Shown one piece after another: positions 9,368 to 18,000 of a DNA stretch of 64,000 nucleotides. How positions within the stretch are numbered: position 1 is the stretch's first letter; each line of letters opens with the position of its first letter. The translations under genes were made by a program, and so were the position numbers. Below the pieces are notes generated by a model, which searched no databases, was not told the DNA's origin, and saw nothing but the letters and a program-made list of their open reading frames with translations. Origin of the DNA: JAHRVQ01 sp964548025. Lineage in GTDB: Bacteria > Pseudomonadota > Gammaproteobacteria > Pseudomonadales > Azotimanducaceae. The stretch spans positions 1 to 64,000 of the forward strand of contig CAZJRI010000006.1 in the NCBI GenBank assembly GCA_964548025.1. Reading direction: 5' to 3'.

Positions 9368-10714
9368 ATGAGTAGCCAAGCAGACGTTCCCCGAACGCCC
9401 AAAACACCGGGCGCCACCACGGGGGCAGGTCCTTCAACCATCTATAAATCCGGAATGTTCGAGTCATTGAAGATTCGAGACTTCCGATTCCTGTGGGTGT
9501 CGACTTTATGCGCGACCTTTGCCATGCAAATGCAGATGGTTGCCAGAGGTTGGCTGGTTTACGACATGACGAGTTCTCCCCTGGCACTTACGTGGGTAAT
9601 GCTGTCTTTCATGCTGCCGTCGTTTATCTTTTCTCTGGCAGGTGGGGTCATTGCAGACAGATTGCAGAAGAAACCCATCATGATCGCTTCACAGATTCTG
9701 AATACGCTGGCAACTGTTTTACTGGCTTATATTATTTACACCGATCAGATTCACTTTTGGCATTTCATATACTTTGGATTATTCAACGGGACGATTCTTG
9801 CTTTCAGCATGCCTGCACGGAGTGCACTGATACCTGAGGTCGTCGGTCAGGATAACCTGGTTAATGCAATGGCGTTGCAGAGTGCCACATTTAACCTCTC
9901 ACGAATTCTCGGACCAGTGCTGGCCGGAGTGATGATCGCCCTCGTCGCCAGTGGTGATACAACTTCAACCAGGGGTGTGGGTATTGTCTTTTTCGTCATC
10001 GCAACAATGTATCTGATCTCTGTTGTGGTCACATCAATGCTTCACTACAAAGGTGATCCACCGGATAGGGGGCAGACCTCTCCATTGGAAGATCTGAAGG
10101 AAGGTTTCCGCTATATGGGTGAAGAGAAGGTGATACTGGGTTTGCTGATTATGGGATTTGTTCCATTCACTTTTGGCTTCTCAGCTTCGTTCTTGCTACC
10201 TGCTTTCAATCAGGATGTTATCGGTGGAGGACCTGATGATCTGGGCCTGATGATGACCGCAATGGGTGTGGGTGCTCTGGGTGGATCATTGATACTGGCC
10301 AAGCTGGGTGACTTCGGTGGCAAGGGACGCGTCATGTTCGTCTGTTCATATCTGTGGGCTATATCGGTATTTGCATTTGCATTGTCACCTAATCTGCTGG
10401 TTGCGATGGCAGTGGGTTCGCTGACGGGATTGTTCAGTGCTGTTTTTGGCGCGCTCAATATGAGCATTGTTCAATTGGCCATCAAACCAGAAATCCGCGG
10501 ACGAGTGATGAGTATTATGATGATGACACATGGCTTGATGCCTTTCGGGGTAATTCCCGTGAGTACGCTGGCAGAGTATGTGGGCATTGATGTGGCGTTG
10601 ATGTTCGCAGCCGCAATGCTGGCATTAAGCATGTTGATTCTTGGGATATACTTCCCCGACTTGCGTCGTATAGACAAAGGTCATGGTGACAGTCAACTAG
10701 TAGGGCATAACTGA
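9368..10714 (+). CDS. MFS transporter, EntS/DHA3-like exporter
   Basis: 448 residues. A 30-residue polar N-terminus is followed by about 12 hydrophobic helices beginning DFRFLWVSTLCATFAMQMQ. The motif LAGGVIADRLQKKPIMIAS after helix 2 is the MFS motif A. PARSALIPEVVGQDNLVNAM is the typical signature of the EntS/DHA3 branch, which exports siderophores and drugs. Its stop overlaps the nitroreductase start by one base (TGATG), so the two are translationally coupled. This suggests a detoxification pair, but that is inference. Cargo unknown. Confidence 0.9.
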   Translation: MSSQADVPRTPKTPGATTGAGPSTIYKSGMFESLKIRDFRFLWVSTLCATFAMQMQMVARGWLVYDMTSSPLALTWVMLSFMLPSFIFSLAGGVIADRLQKKPIMIASQILNTLATVLLAYIIYTDQIHFWHFIYFGLFNGTILAFSMPARSALIPEVVGQDNLVNAMALQSATFNLSRILGPVLAGVMIALVASGDTTSTRGVGIVFFVIATMYLISVVVTSMLHYKGDPPDRGQTSPLEDLKEGFRYMGEEKVILGLLIMGFVPFTFGFSASFLLPAFNQDVIGGGPDDLGLMMTAMGVGALGGSLILAKLGDFGGKGRVMFVCSYLWAISVFAFALSPNLLVAMAVGSLTGLFSAVFGALNMSIVQLAIKPEIRGRVMSIMMMTHGLMPFGVIPVSTLAEYVGIDVALMFAAAMLALSMLILGIYFPDLRRIDKGHGDSQLVGHN

Positions 10715-11373
10715 TGGTGACAAACGACAATACAAATCCCGGATTTTTTGATCTCGTGGGTAATGTTCGATCCATGCGCAGACTCAAGTCCGACCCGGTA
10801 CCTCTTGATCTAATACGCAAGGTGCTCGATGCGGGTGTGCAGGCATCTTCCGGTCAGAATACCCAGCCGTGGAAGTTTGTCGTTATTCGGGAACCGGATG
10901 CAAAGAAGTGGTTTGCAGAGCGTTACACCGCCGCAATTGAGTCAAGGTTTGGTGATATCAACGCGCATTTGGAGAGCGATTCGCCAATGGGGAGACAGAT
11001 CAGAGCTCTACGTTACCAGATGGATCATATGCATGAATTTCCGGTGCTGCTTCTGATCTGTGGAAAACGAGATTGGCCCTTTAAAGTGCCGGAAGAAGAA
11101 AGAATTGGTCTGGCTCCGCCGAATTTTGGTGCAGTCTATCCCTGTACCCAGAATATATTGCTTGCGTGCCGCGCGTTGGGTCTGGGCGCTGCATTAACCA
11201 CTATGCATCAGGTTTTTGAAGAAGAATTACACGAGAGATTTGAAATTCCATTGGAATATGGCGTTGTTGTTACCATGCCAATTGGCTATCCCATGGGGAA
11301 TTTTGGTCCTGTTCGCAGGATACCTGCTGAGCAAAAAACCTTCTTCGACAAGTGGGGAAATCACGAAGCTTGA
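10714..11373 (+). CDS. Nitroreductase family protein
   Basis: 219 residues. The N-terminal SMRRLKSDPVPLDLIRKVL and the FMN-binding ASSGQNTQPWKFVVI are diagnostic of the nitroreductase/FMN-reductase fold. The core YPCTQNILLACRALGLGAAL helix is also conserved. Such enzymes use FMN and NAD(P)H to reduce nitroaromatics, quinones or enones. The gene starts on the last base of the MFS exporter stop codon, so the two are co-translated; together they could reduce and expel a xenobiotic. Soluble, complete, no oddities. Confidence 0.92.
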   Translation: MVTNDNTNPGFFDLVGNVRSMRRLKSDPVPLDLIRKVLDAGVQASSGQNTQPWKFVVIREPDAKKWFAERYTAAIESRFGDINAHLESDSPMGRQIRALRYQMDHMHEFPVLLLICGKRDWPFKVPEEERIGLAPPNFGAVYPCTQNILLACRALGLGAALTTMHQVFEEELHERFEIPLEYGVVVTMPIGYPMGNFGPVRRIPAEQKTFFDKWGNHEA

Positions 11374-11404
11374 AACCAGGAATATGTAGATAGCCTTCGA
11401 TCAA

Positions 11405-11776
11405 CTATGCGAAGACGCGGTCAATAGCGTTAGTCAGATCCTTCTTCAGGAACGGCTTACCCAGTGTATGATCAGCACCCACCAATTTGGCAATTGAAAG
11501 GCATAACTCCTGCTGAACGGTCCCGCCGCCTGAGATGGCAAGAATTTTGATGTCAGGGTAAGACTCTCTTATCTCGGTAATCGTCTCCACGCCCTCTTTT
11601 TCAGGCATGATGATGTCGGAAATAATAAGATTGATTTCAGGTGAAGTCTTTAGCTTTTGGAGTCCATCATTGCCATTTTCTGCGAGTACGACTTCGTGGC
11701 CTTCGCCAGTCAGCATCATACCCAACATTTCTCGAATGGCAGAGTCGTCTTCAATCACCAGTATTTTCATAGCCAT
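11405..11776 (-). CDS. Single-domain response regulator (CheY-like receiver)
   Basis: 123 residues and nothing but a receiver domain. The acidic pocket is E9-D10-D11 and the phosphorylation site is D54 (IISDIIMP). LAISGG supplies the conserved Thr/Ser position and TLGKPF the conserved Lys. No output domain exists, so it acts through a partner protein or as a phosphorelay shuttle. The hybrid kinase at 7004-9211 is a plausible partner by proximity only. The gene converges on the nitroreductase with 31 bp between them. The 264 bp upstream (11777-12040) hold no gene or repeat that I can see. Confidence 0.93.
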   Translation of the reverse strand: MAMKILVIEDDSAIREMLGMMLTGEGHEVVLAENGNDGLQKLKTSPEINLIISDIIMPEKEGVETITEIRESYPDIKILAISGGGTVQQELCLSIAKLVGADHTLGKPFLKKDLTNAIDRVFA

Positions 11777-12040
11777 ATACCATCCTGACCGTGGAGCTTA
11801 AGGTTGAGAAACTTCTTCGTGAGATCAGAGTAGTAATCCCAACTACTTCTTTGGCACCATTGCCTTAGCTGTCTTCGTCATACGCCGTCGTGAAAACTAT
11901 TCCTGTTTTCATTTTCAGCACATATCTAAAGAATAGACTCATTTTAACCAATCGTGGTTTTATTTGAGACGCTTTGCAGGCCATTTGGCCCTGAACTGTC
12001 CGAATCGGGTGGGAACGGGTGATACATGTGGGATTGAAGA

Positions 12041-12568
12041 TCAATTAGGGACCTTTTTACCGCAAAACTGTTGAATCATGGCCGGTTTCGGTACTTCAAG
12101 GTATCCCTGGGAAAATTCTATGATTCTAAGAGTTTCGCCGAATGAGTTGCGCAATTCGTCCTTCTTCAGCAGGAAATCAGGATTTGATGGTTTACCAAAT
12201 CGTTCATTACCGATCATAAATGTCTCATAGATAAGGATGCCATCTTTGCTGAGTGAATCAGAGAGGTGTCTGAAAAGAGGCCGATGCAGGTAGTTTGTCA
12301 CCACGATCCCGTCAAATTGGGTGGTCAATGGCCATTCTTCGGCACTCGCGGAATTATCCTCCAGATCCACTTCAACTATTGTCAGCCTGGGATGGGATTT
12401 TAAGTCACTGAGCCTGGTGGTGTTGATATCAAGGGCTGTCACCTCAAAGCCCTTTTCGAGTAGTAATCGAGTGTGCCTGCCTGAACCACAGGCAAGATCC
12501 AGCACCTGGCCCTCTGGTCTGATTTCACTTATATGATCTACCACCCAATCGCTGGGATCAGCCTTCAT
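12041..12568 (-). CDS. Class I SAM-dependent methyltransferase (TehB-like)
   Basis: From ATG 12568 the protein is 175 residues and begins MKADPSDWVVDHI, where family members normally start. Motif I is VLDLACGSGRHTRLLLEKG, followed by the acidic VTALDINTTRL. The C-terminal LIYETFMIGNERFGKPSNPD is typical of this group, which includes tellurite-resistance TehB-like proteins. The frame stays open to an ATG at 12670, but the extra 34 residues are largely read through a heptamer tandem repeat (12597-12645) and look like non-native sequence (SWWLLATGYWL). The longer form would overlap the upstream CMD gene by 17 bp. Methyl acceptor unknown. Confidence 0.85.
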   Translation of the reverse strand: MKADPSDWVVDHISEIRPEGQVLDLACGSGRHTRLLLEKGFEVTALDINTTRLSDLKSHPRLTIVEVDLEDNSASAEEWPLTTQFDGIVVTNYLHRPLFRHLSDSLSKDGILIYETFMIGNERFGKPSNPDFLLKKDELRNSFGETLRIIEFSQGYLEVPKPAMIQQFCGKKVPN

Positions 12569-12596
12569 TTCTGCCCTCACCCTATCTTCGACTCGA

Positions 12597-12645
12597 AGCC
12601 AGTAGCCAGTAGCCAGTAGCCACCAGCTAGTAACCAGCAGCCAGT
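12597..12645. repeat. Heptamer tandem repeat, seven units of AGCCAGT type
   Basis: Seven 7-bp units run without spacing from 12597: three perfect AGCCAGT, then AGCCACC, AGCTAGT, AACCAGC and AGCCAGT. They lie between the probable start of the methyltransferase and the end of the upstream CMD-fold gene. The same heptamer family, again seven units, occurs at 24047-24095. A 7-bp period breaks codon phase, so the repeat is not a protein feature. Confidence 0.85.
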
Positions 12646-12653
12646 CGCTGCAT

Positions 12654-13217
12654 TTATGGCCTTTTTCCATCTGGCGGCCAGGCTTCGGTGCCTTCCTCGA
12701 GAGGAATATTCAGGCTCTTTAAGATCTGGGAGATCATCGCCCAGTTGCCTATTGCAACTACCATCTCGATCTGTTGAATCTCATCAGTGATGAGTGAACT
12801 CACTTTTCCCCAAACCGGCTCTGAAATGCTGCCATTCTCAAGCACATCATCGGTGGCTTGAAGGACAGCTTTGTCAGTTTCTGACAACACGTTCGAGGTT
12901 TGCCATTGTCTCACAGCTAAAAGATCTTCTTCGGATATATCCATGCCCCTGGCCACGCGCCAATGCTGGGTCCATTCATAGACTGAACCGGTTGCCCAGC
13001 CTATTCGCATAATCAGCAGTTCGCGTATTCGACTGTCGAGTTGGTTCTGGGTGAACAATAATGTTGTCAGTAGCTCCGCGACGCACTTGGCAACAGGTGG
13101 ATGCTTCAGCAGTACGCGGAATATGGATAGAGGCGCCATCTGTTCAGAGAGCCCGTGTTCTTTTGCGATTTGAATTGCTTCCGCCTCGGATAAGAGCGGT
13201 ACCCTGCTTTGATCCAT
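12654..13217 (-). CDS. Carboxymuconolactone decarboxylase family protein
   Basis: 187 residues. The core RIRELLIMRIGWATGSVYEW is followed by TQHWRVARGMDISEEDLLAV, the CMD helix pair in which many relatives carry E-x-x-x-H; here the pattern is Y-E-W-T-Q-H. No CxxC is present. The C-terminus IPLEEGTEAWPP matches the other CMD-fold protein at 1351-1914, although the two are otherwise diverged. A GGAGGAG Shine-Dalgarno lies before the ATG at 13217. It is the upstream partner of the methyltransferase on the same strand, and the heptamer repeat separates the two reading frames. Function beyond family unknown. Confidence 0.85.
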   Translation of the reverse strand: MDQSRVPLLSEAEAIQIAKEHGLSEQMAPLSIFRVLLKHPPVAKCVAELLTTLLFTQNQLDSRIRELLIMRIGWATGSVYEWTQHWRVARGMDISEEDLLAVRQWQTSNVLSETDKAVLQATDDVLENGSISEPVWGKVSSLITDEIQQIEMVVAIGNWAMISQILKSLNIPLEEGTEAWPPDGKRP

Positions 13218-13352
13218 TTATGTCTCCTCCTCTAATTCACCAGCTTTTCAGATCTCCGAGCATGCCAGAGAGTGCATGGCGAGGAAAGTCGCCAGTCTGT
13301 AATACTGAAGCTGGTACTGCTAAGCTTTTTTGTCCTGATGGAGGAAAAGCCT

Positions 13353-14890
13353 GTGAAAAGTAATCTGATTTCACGAAGATCATTTATCAAAACCATGGCT
13401 GTGAGTGGCTCGCTTCCCTGGTTGTCTGGCCTCGGTGTGGTCACAAATGCAAGGGGAAGCGATCACTTTGCAAGATTCAGGGGCTCTGTTGAAGGCACCG
13501 TATTGCTGCCAACCGAAAAAGGTTACGAGCGTGCACGTCTGTTGGCGAGTTTCAATCCTCGAGCCGATAAACGCCCTGCGATTATCGTCAGGTGTAAGAA
13601 TTCGAGTGATGTGGCTCGTTCGGTTGATTTCGCCCGCAATAATCAGCTCGAAATTGCGGTAAGAAGCGGCGGTCATGATGTGATGGGTCAGTCTGTCTGC
13701 GATGGTGGCGTGTTAATCGACATGGTAGATCTTAGAACTTTTGAGCTTCAATCATCAGAACAATGGGTCCGGGCGGGGAGCGGCATCAGGTCTGGTGAGT
13801 TGGACTATCGACTGCAACCGGAAGGATTGGCGGTGGGGCTCGGATGCAATCCTCAGGTTGGTATTGCTGGTTTAACCCTGGGCGGCGGACTTGGCTGGTT
13901 GTTGGGTACACATGGCGCTACCTGCGATAACCTTAGATCTGCCGAGGTGATTACAGCAGAAGGGAAGGTTCTAAAGGCAGACGAGGAAACAAACAGTGAC
14001 TTATTCTGGGGGCTCCGAGGGGGTGGCGGCAACTTTGGAATCGTCACTGAATTTGAGTACAAGACCCAGGCGCTTAACGAGGTGATTGGTGGATATGTTG
14101 TATTTGGTGGTGATCGTCTTGCTGATTTCCTGCATTTTTACAAGAACTACATGGCAAATGCGCCAGATGAACTCACTGTTGAACTGACTATCAGGACGAC
14201 TAATCAACCGGTGATTATAGCGATTGTCTGTTATGCAGGTGATGAGCGTTCTGCCGAGCGAGTACTTAAACCGCTGCGAACTTTCGGACCACCACTGGCT
14301 GATTCAATTGCAAAGTTTGCCTATCCGACGTTCACCAATCCTCCTGCCGATTTGGTTAAGCAGTTCGAAAAGAAACCGGTAAAGAGCGCATCGACCGTGC
14401 CAGCGGGTACGCCTTACAGGAGTTATTGGCAGGGTGCCAGTATTNNNNNNNNNNAGCGATTGTGCATCGCGCTCCAGAGGATGTTTTTGCCGACTGGCAT
14501 GATGACGCGATTGATGACTTCGTTGAATGCAGGGATAAGGCGGTGGGAGACTGGGTGATCGGCCTTGGGCACTATCTGCACGGTGCAATTTCAAGGGTGG
14601 ATAATAAAAAAACACCCCTGATCAGACGGGATGGAAGTTATAGCTATTTCTTTAATACCGGCTGGAGATCAGTGAAGGAGTCGAATCAAAACATGACCTG
14701 GGTTGATGAATCAATATCCGCAATGAAAAGACACTCTCATCCTACCTATATCAATTACCTGAGTTCAAATGATCAGGAATCAATTGCCGATGCTTATGGT
14801 GATAACTACGCCCGTCTAAAATCCCTGAAATCCAGATTCGATCCTGACAATATCTTTCACCTGAATCGAAATGTACTACCAGAATCCTGA
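13353..14890 (+). CDS. Tat-exported FAD-linked oxidase of the BBE/GOOX type (split by assembly gap)
   Basis: A GTG start at 13353 has an ideal GGAGG eight bases upstream; an in-frame ATG at 13338 overlaps that site. The N-terminus LISRRSFIKTMAVSG is a twin-arginine signal. The FAD_binding_4 domain has VRSGGHDVMGQS, whose His is the usual 8-alpha covalent flavin site, and GCNPQVGIAGLTLGGGLGWL, whose Cys lies near the 6-S-cysteinyl site of bicovalent oxidases. The C-terminal BBE motif is NIFHLNRNV, preceded by YGDNYARLKSLKSRFDPD. A 10-N gap at 14445-14454 shifts the frame, but homology continues. Likely a periplasmic oxidase of sugars, alcohols or alkaloid-like substrates. Confidence 0.9.
14445..14454. 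other. Assembly gap (10 N) inside the BBE-type oxidase gene
   Basis: Ten N bases separate two coding stretches of the same oxidase in different frames. The gap lies in the substrate-domain region between the FAD-binding part and the BBE motif. The missing length is unknown but cannot be exactly 10 if the gene is intact. Confidence 0.95.
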
Positions 14891-14919
14891 GTTACAACTT
14901 GCCTTCGCATCAGATCTGA

Positions 14920-15960
14920 TCAGATGAACGCATCAAGCAATTTTTCAATTAATGCGCCACCGACCCATGTGAGGGGTGGAATCACCAGATAGAGGGCAAG
15001 CCTGGTCAGGTTCCCGATATCGAATGGCCAGGAGGAGATGCTGGATATTTCACGTCGGTAGTTCAACATCGGCACTATTTGTTCAATCTCAGAGGGATCC
15101 TTCGCCGGGTTGTCGAGGTAGCGCGATTTGTGTTCAAGTTCCTTCCTGATCACTTCAAGTTCCCTGTTTTTAGCTTCAAGTATTCGCTTGTGTACCGGCC
15201 ATACCGGTACAACAAACAGTATTACCATGGGCAGACCGGTCGCGAGCATCCCCGGCAGGGCAGTATAAAGCTGTGCCTGTTCATCAAGAAACAAGAGTGG
15301 GAAAAATGCCAGCGCTCCTATGAGGGCCAGCGTGGAAATCACCGCCACCCGTGCAAAGGGCAGCAAATTACTGGTTTCGAGAATTCTGATCTTAACTTCG
15401 TCTCGACCAAGTCTGGCAAAAAATGTGGCGTTGGCTGTCAGTGATCCTATCACCGTAGTCATAACAGTCCAGATCAACAGGATGCCAACGAAATCGGTCA
15501 GGGTAGCGGGAACTTCCAGTATCCCAAGTAAAACATCGATTGGTGATGATCCGAGTATGAGTAGATGCATGAAAGCCAGGGCGACCCCGGTTCCGATAGT
15601 CGTGCATGTCCATAATATCGATTTATGATCAATTGAATTACGCAGAGTAAAGAAACGATCATCACCCAGCTTCATATGTGTGCGCAGATCATCCATTGCC
15701 TGAATAGTCTTTTCAGTGATGAAGCTGAATACGGGGATGATATACGCAATTATCAGGCTAAAGAACAAGCCCGCTGACGACACTTGCCCACCCCCCATAG
15801 CGCCGGTTTGAAAAAACAGATACAACAATATGAAAAATACAATGAAACACAAGGGTCTGCTGTAAGGAAAAGATGGTACAAGCCGAAGTAACCAGATTCT
15901 CGACATTGGATTCTTGTCCGGTTCTGCCGTGCCGACTGTATTTTTAACTTGATTGAGCAA
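14920..15960 (-). CDS. Multi-pass membrane protein of unknown function
   Basis: 346 residues. Two N-terminal helices (PLCFIVFFILLYLFF and AGLFFSLIIAYIIPVFSFI) are followed by four more between about 115 and 255. A charged, probably coiled-coil segment (about 262-300, rich in E, K and R) then precedes a last hydrophobic stretch near the C-terminus (LALYLVIPPLTWVGGALI). I recognise no family motif. The start overlaps the end of the LLM oxidoreductase gene upstream by 17 bp on the same strand, implying co-expression. The stop lies 29 bp from the end of the convergent BBE-type oxidase. Confidence 0.65.
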   Translation of the reverse strand: MLNQVKNTVGTAEPDKNPMSRIWLLRLVPSFPYSRPLCFIVFFILLYLFFQTGAMGGGQVSSAGLFFSLIIAYIIPVFSFITEKTIQAMDDLRTHMKLGDDRFFTLRNSIDHKSILWTCTTIGTGVALAFMHLLILGSSPIDVLLGILEVPATLTDFVGILLIWTVMTTVIGSLTANATFFARLGRDEVKIRILETSNLLPFARVAVISTLALIGALAFFPLLFLDEQAQLYTALPGMLATGLPMVILFVVPVWPVHKRILEAKNRELEVIRKELEHKSRYLDNPAKDPSEIEQIVPMLNYRREISSISSWPFDIGNLTRLALYLVIPPLTWVGGALIEKLLDAFI

Positions 15961-16807
15961 TGTTCAGATCCATAATCTGTTGCCAGCCAATGGAAGCAGA
16001 AAGATCAAGACCAACCGGTAGGATGATGATCTGATCTGCGCCTCTTTTTCCTTGTTCAGCATATCTTTCTGTTATGTCCTCGATATTCCCCCAGGCGATG
16101 ATGGCATCGATAAAACCATCGCTACCACCATCAGAAAAATCCGCATCCTTGAATCCTCTCTCTCGCCAGGCGCGATGATAGTTTTCAAGGGGCATATAAA
16201 TTGAAATTGCCCTGCGGGCTAGTCGCCGGGCTTCACCCGGATCCTCTCGAAATACCGTGGTTTGCATCAGGTGGAGTTTTTTGTCACCAAGTTTTGATCT
16301 CGCCTCGCTTGTATAATCCAGTGTCATGAGATAGCTGAAAGCACCGTCAAGCCGACTGGCTGCAAGGTCCATCAGTTTAGGTCCATGGGCTGCGAGATAA
16401 ACTGGCACGTTGCAATCGTTGGGGAACATCAGTTCAGAAGCGTCATATCCATCCAGGTATTCCTTCAGTTTTATGACCGGTGGCAGCCATGTATGCCCGC
16501 GTGTTGAGTTTCCGACCTTGTTTGAAACACCCAGCCCCAATTCGAATCGATTATCGAATTGATCTGCCAGTGAATAGGCTGCCGCCTTCGTGGCCCTGGC
16601 ATCGCGCGCATAAACATTTGCAATAGCTGTTCCCACCTTGATGGAACTGGATGCATTGAGGATGGTTCCGCAGGTGATGAAAGGATCGCGGCCAAATAGT
16701 TCCGGTACCCAGATCTGATCCAGGTTCGACGCTTCTGCCCGGGCCGCAAAGTCCGTTAGCTGACTATTGGTTAGCTGATCTGCGGCACAAATAATACCGT
16801 AATCCAT
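15944..16807 (-). CDS. LLM-class flavin-dependent oxidoreductase
   Basis: 287 residues with a luciferase-like TIM barrel. DQIWVPELFGRDPFITCG, VGTAIANVYARDARATKAAA and FELGLGVSNKVGNSTRGHTW are the conserved strands lining the flavin site. PVYLAAHGPKLMDLAASRLDG is the canonical later segment. This resembles the F420/FMN-dependent reductases related to methylene-tetrahydromethanopterin reductase. Cofactor choice cannot be settled here. It lies 45 bp downstream of a second LLM protein on the same strand, and its 3' end overlaps the membrane protein gene, forming a likely three-gene operon. Confidence 0.9.
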   Translation of the reverse strand: MDYGIICAADQLTNSQLTDFAARAEASNLDQIWVPELFGRDPFITCGTILNASSSIKVGTAIANVYARDARATKAAAYSLADQFDNRFELGLGVSNKVGNSTRGHTWLPPVIKLKEYLDGYDASELMFPNDCNVPVYLAAHGPKLMDLAASRLDGAFSYLMTLDYTSEARSKLGDKKLHLMQTTVFREDPGEARRLARRAISIYMPLENYHRAWRERGFKDADFSDGGSDGFIDAIIAWGNIEDITERYAEQGKRGADQIIILPVGLDLSASIGWQQIMDLNIAQSS

Positions 16808-16852
16808 ATGGCTGCTCCCGGGAACGTAGTGTCAAATTCAATTGGGTGATCT

Positions 16853-17860
16853 CTAAGAGGACATCTGCTGTTTCAGCCTGGGTACGACCTCTTTGAACAA
16901 TGACTCAAGACTACCTGACATCTGCTCCGCGCGTAATCCTGGTGGTACCGCCATGGTAACAATATCGGTAATGCCGAAATCGTTAATAAACTGCGTCAAC
17001 TGGTCGATACATTCATCCACATTTCCAACGATCCAGGTCTGGGGAACTGGCTCGCCCCGTTCACCAAATCCCTCACCGCTCTCTTTGAAGAATTTCTGGT
17101 AAAGCTCCATGCGATATCTTTCAGCAGCTCTGATAATCGGCCAGTCTGTATTTCTGTCATCGGTGACGAGAATGCTGCGGATAATGCCGACACGATAATC
17201 TGCCGGGTTGCGATCACTCGCCTTGAGTGTCTGAACCCATGGATCATACGAGTTTGCCTTTAAACCCTGGGGCAGGAAGTTGGTGTTGTACTTTGCCGCC
17301 CTTAGAGCACCTGCCTCTGACATGGCGGCGATCCACAGTGGTGGTCCGCCCTCCTGTACATAACCAGGGGTAATAATGACATCTTCGAACTGATATCTCT
17401 TACCTTCATAGCTGAATCTTTCACCGCTGAAACATCGTTGCAGGACTTCGATGCCCTCGTTCATGAGAGAGACGCGACGGCTAACGGGAAAGCCGAATCC
17501 CCGAAACTCGTGGGGTGCATAGCCCATGCCCAGACCGATCTCGACTCGACCACCGGACAGGTTGTCGAGTACGGCGAGGTCTTCTGCGAGCCTGAGTGGA
17601 TGATTGAAAGGCATCAGGCAGATATCGGTTCCAAAACGCACATGAGTCGTTACTGAAGCCATGGCCGCAGCGACTGGTATCCAGCTTGGCAGGTAACCAT
17701 CATCAACGAAATGATGTTCGGTAAACCAGACCAGATCAGCACCGATCTGGTCAAGCCATTGCACCTGCTCCATAATTTCCTGGTACAGGATTTGGTCTGA
17801 CACCCCGGAATCTGGTGGATTTCTGAAATCGTAACAAACACCAATACGTAAGTTAGGCAT
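16853..17860 (-). CDS. LLM-class flavin-dependent oxidoreductase
   Basis: 335 residues, longer than its neighbour and of the alkanesulfonate-monooxygenase/luciferase-like branch. Family segments are LVWFTEHHFVDDGYLPS, VRFGTDICLMPFNHPLRLAE, GGRVEIGLGMGYAPHEF and PPLWIAAMSEAGALRAAKY. A GGAG Shine-Dalgarno lies eight bases before the ATG. Two different LLM enzymes in tandem suggest oxidation of one small organic substrate in consecutive steps, but the sequence does not identify it. The 95 bp between this start and the divergent PQQ dehydrogenase gene probably hold both promoters. Confidence 0.92.
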   Translation of the reverse strand: MPNLRIGVCYDFRNPPDSGVSDQILYQEIMEQVQWLDQIGADLVWFTEHHFVDDGYLPSWIPVAAAMASVTTHVRFGTDICLMPFNHPLRLAEDLAVLDNLSGGRVEIGLGMGYAPHEFRGFGFPVSRRVSLMNEGIEVLQRCFSGERFSYEGKRYQFEDVIITPGYVQEGGPPLWIAAMSEAGALRAAKYNTNFLPQGLKANSYDPWVQTLKASDRNPADYRVGIIRSILVTDDRNTDWPIIRAAERYRMELYQKFFKESGEGFGERGEPVPQTWIVGNVDECIDQLTQFINDFGITDIVTMAVPPGLRAEQMSGSLESLFKEVVPRLKQQMSS

Positions 17861-18000
17861 AACGCGTCTCCGTTCGTGTGTCCAATTGTCTGAATCACTA
17901 TGTTTATTACATCATATTGAATTTCTGGACGGACACCCATTAATTTCGGTTACTATTGTGCCAGATAATCAGAGTTGTACATCCGGTAAGGGAATTCACG

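Noticed and set aside
9225..9587. A 120-residue minus-strand reading frame overlapping the MFS transporter start.
   Set aside because: It is a shadow of the transporter and its upstream region, with no family features.
12597..12645. Heptamer arrays as a CRISPR array.
   Set aside because: There are no 20-40-bp repeats separated by unique spacers and no cas genes; the units are 7 bp and contiguous.
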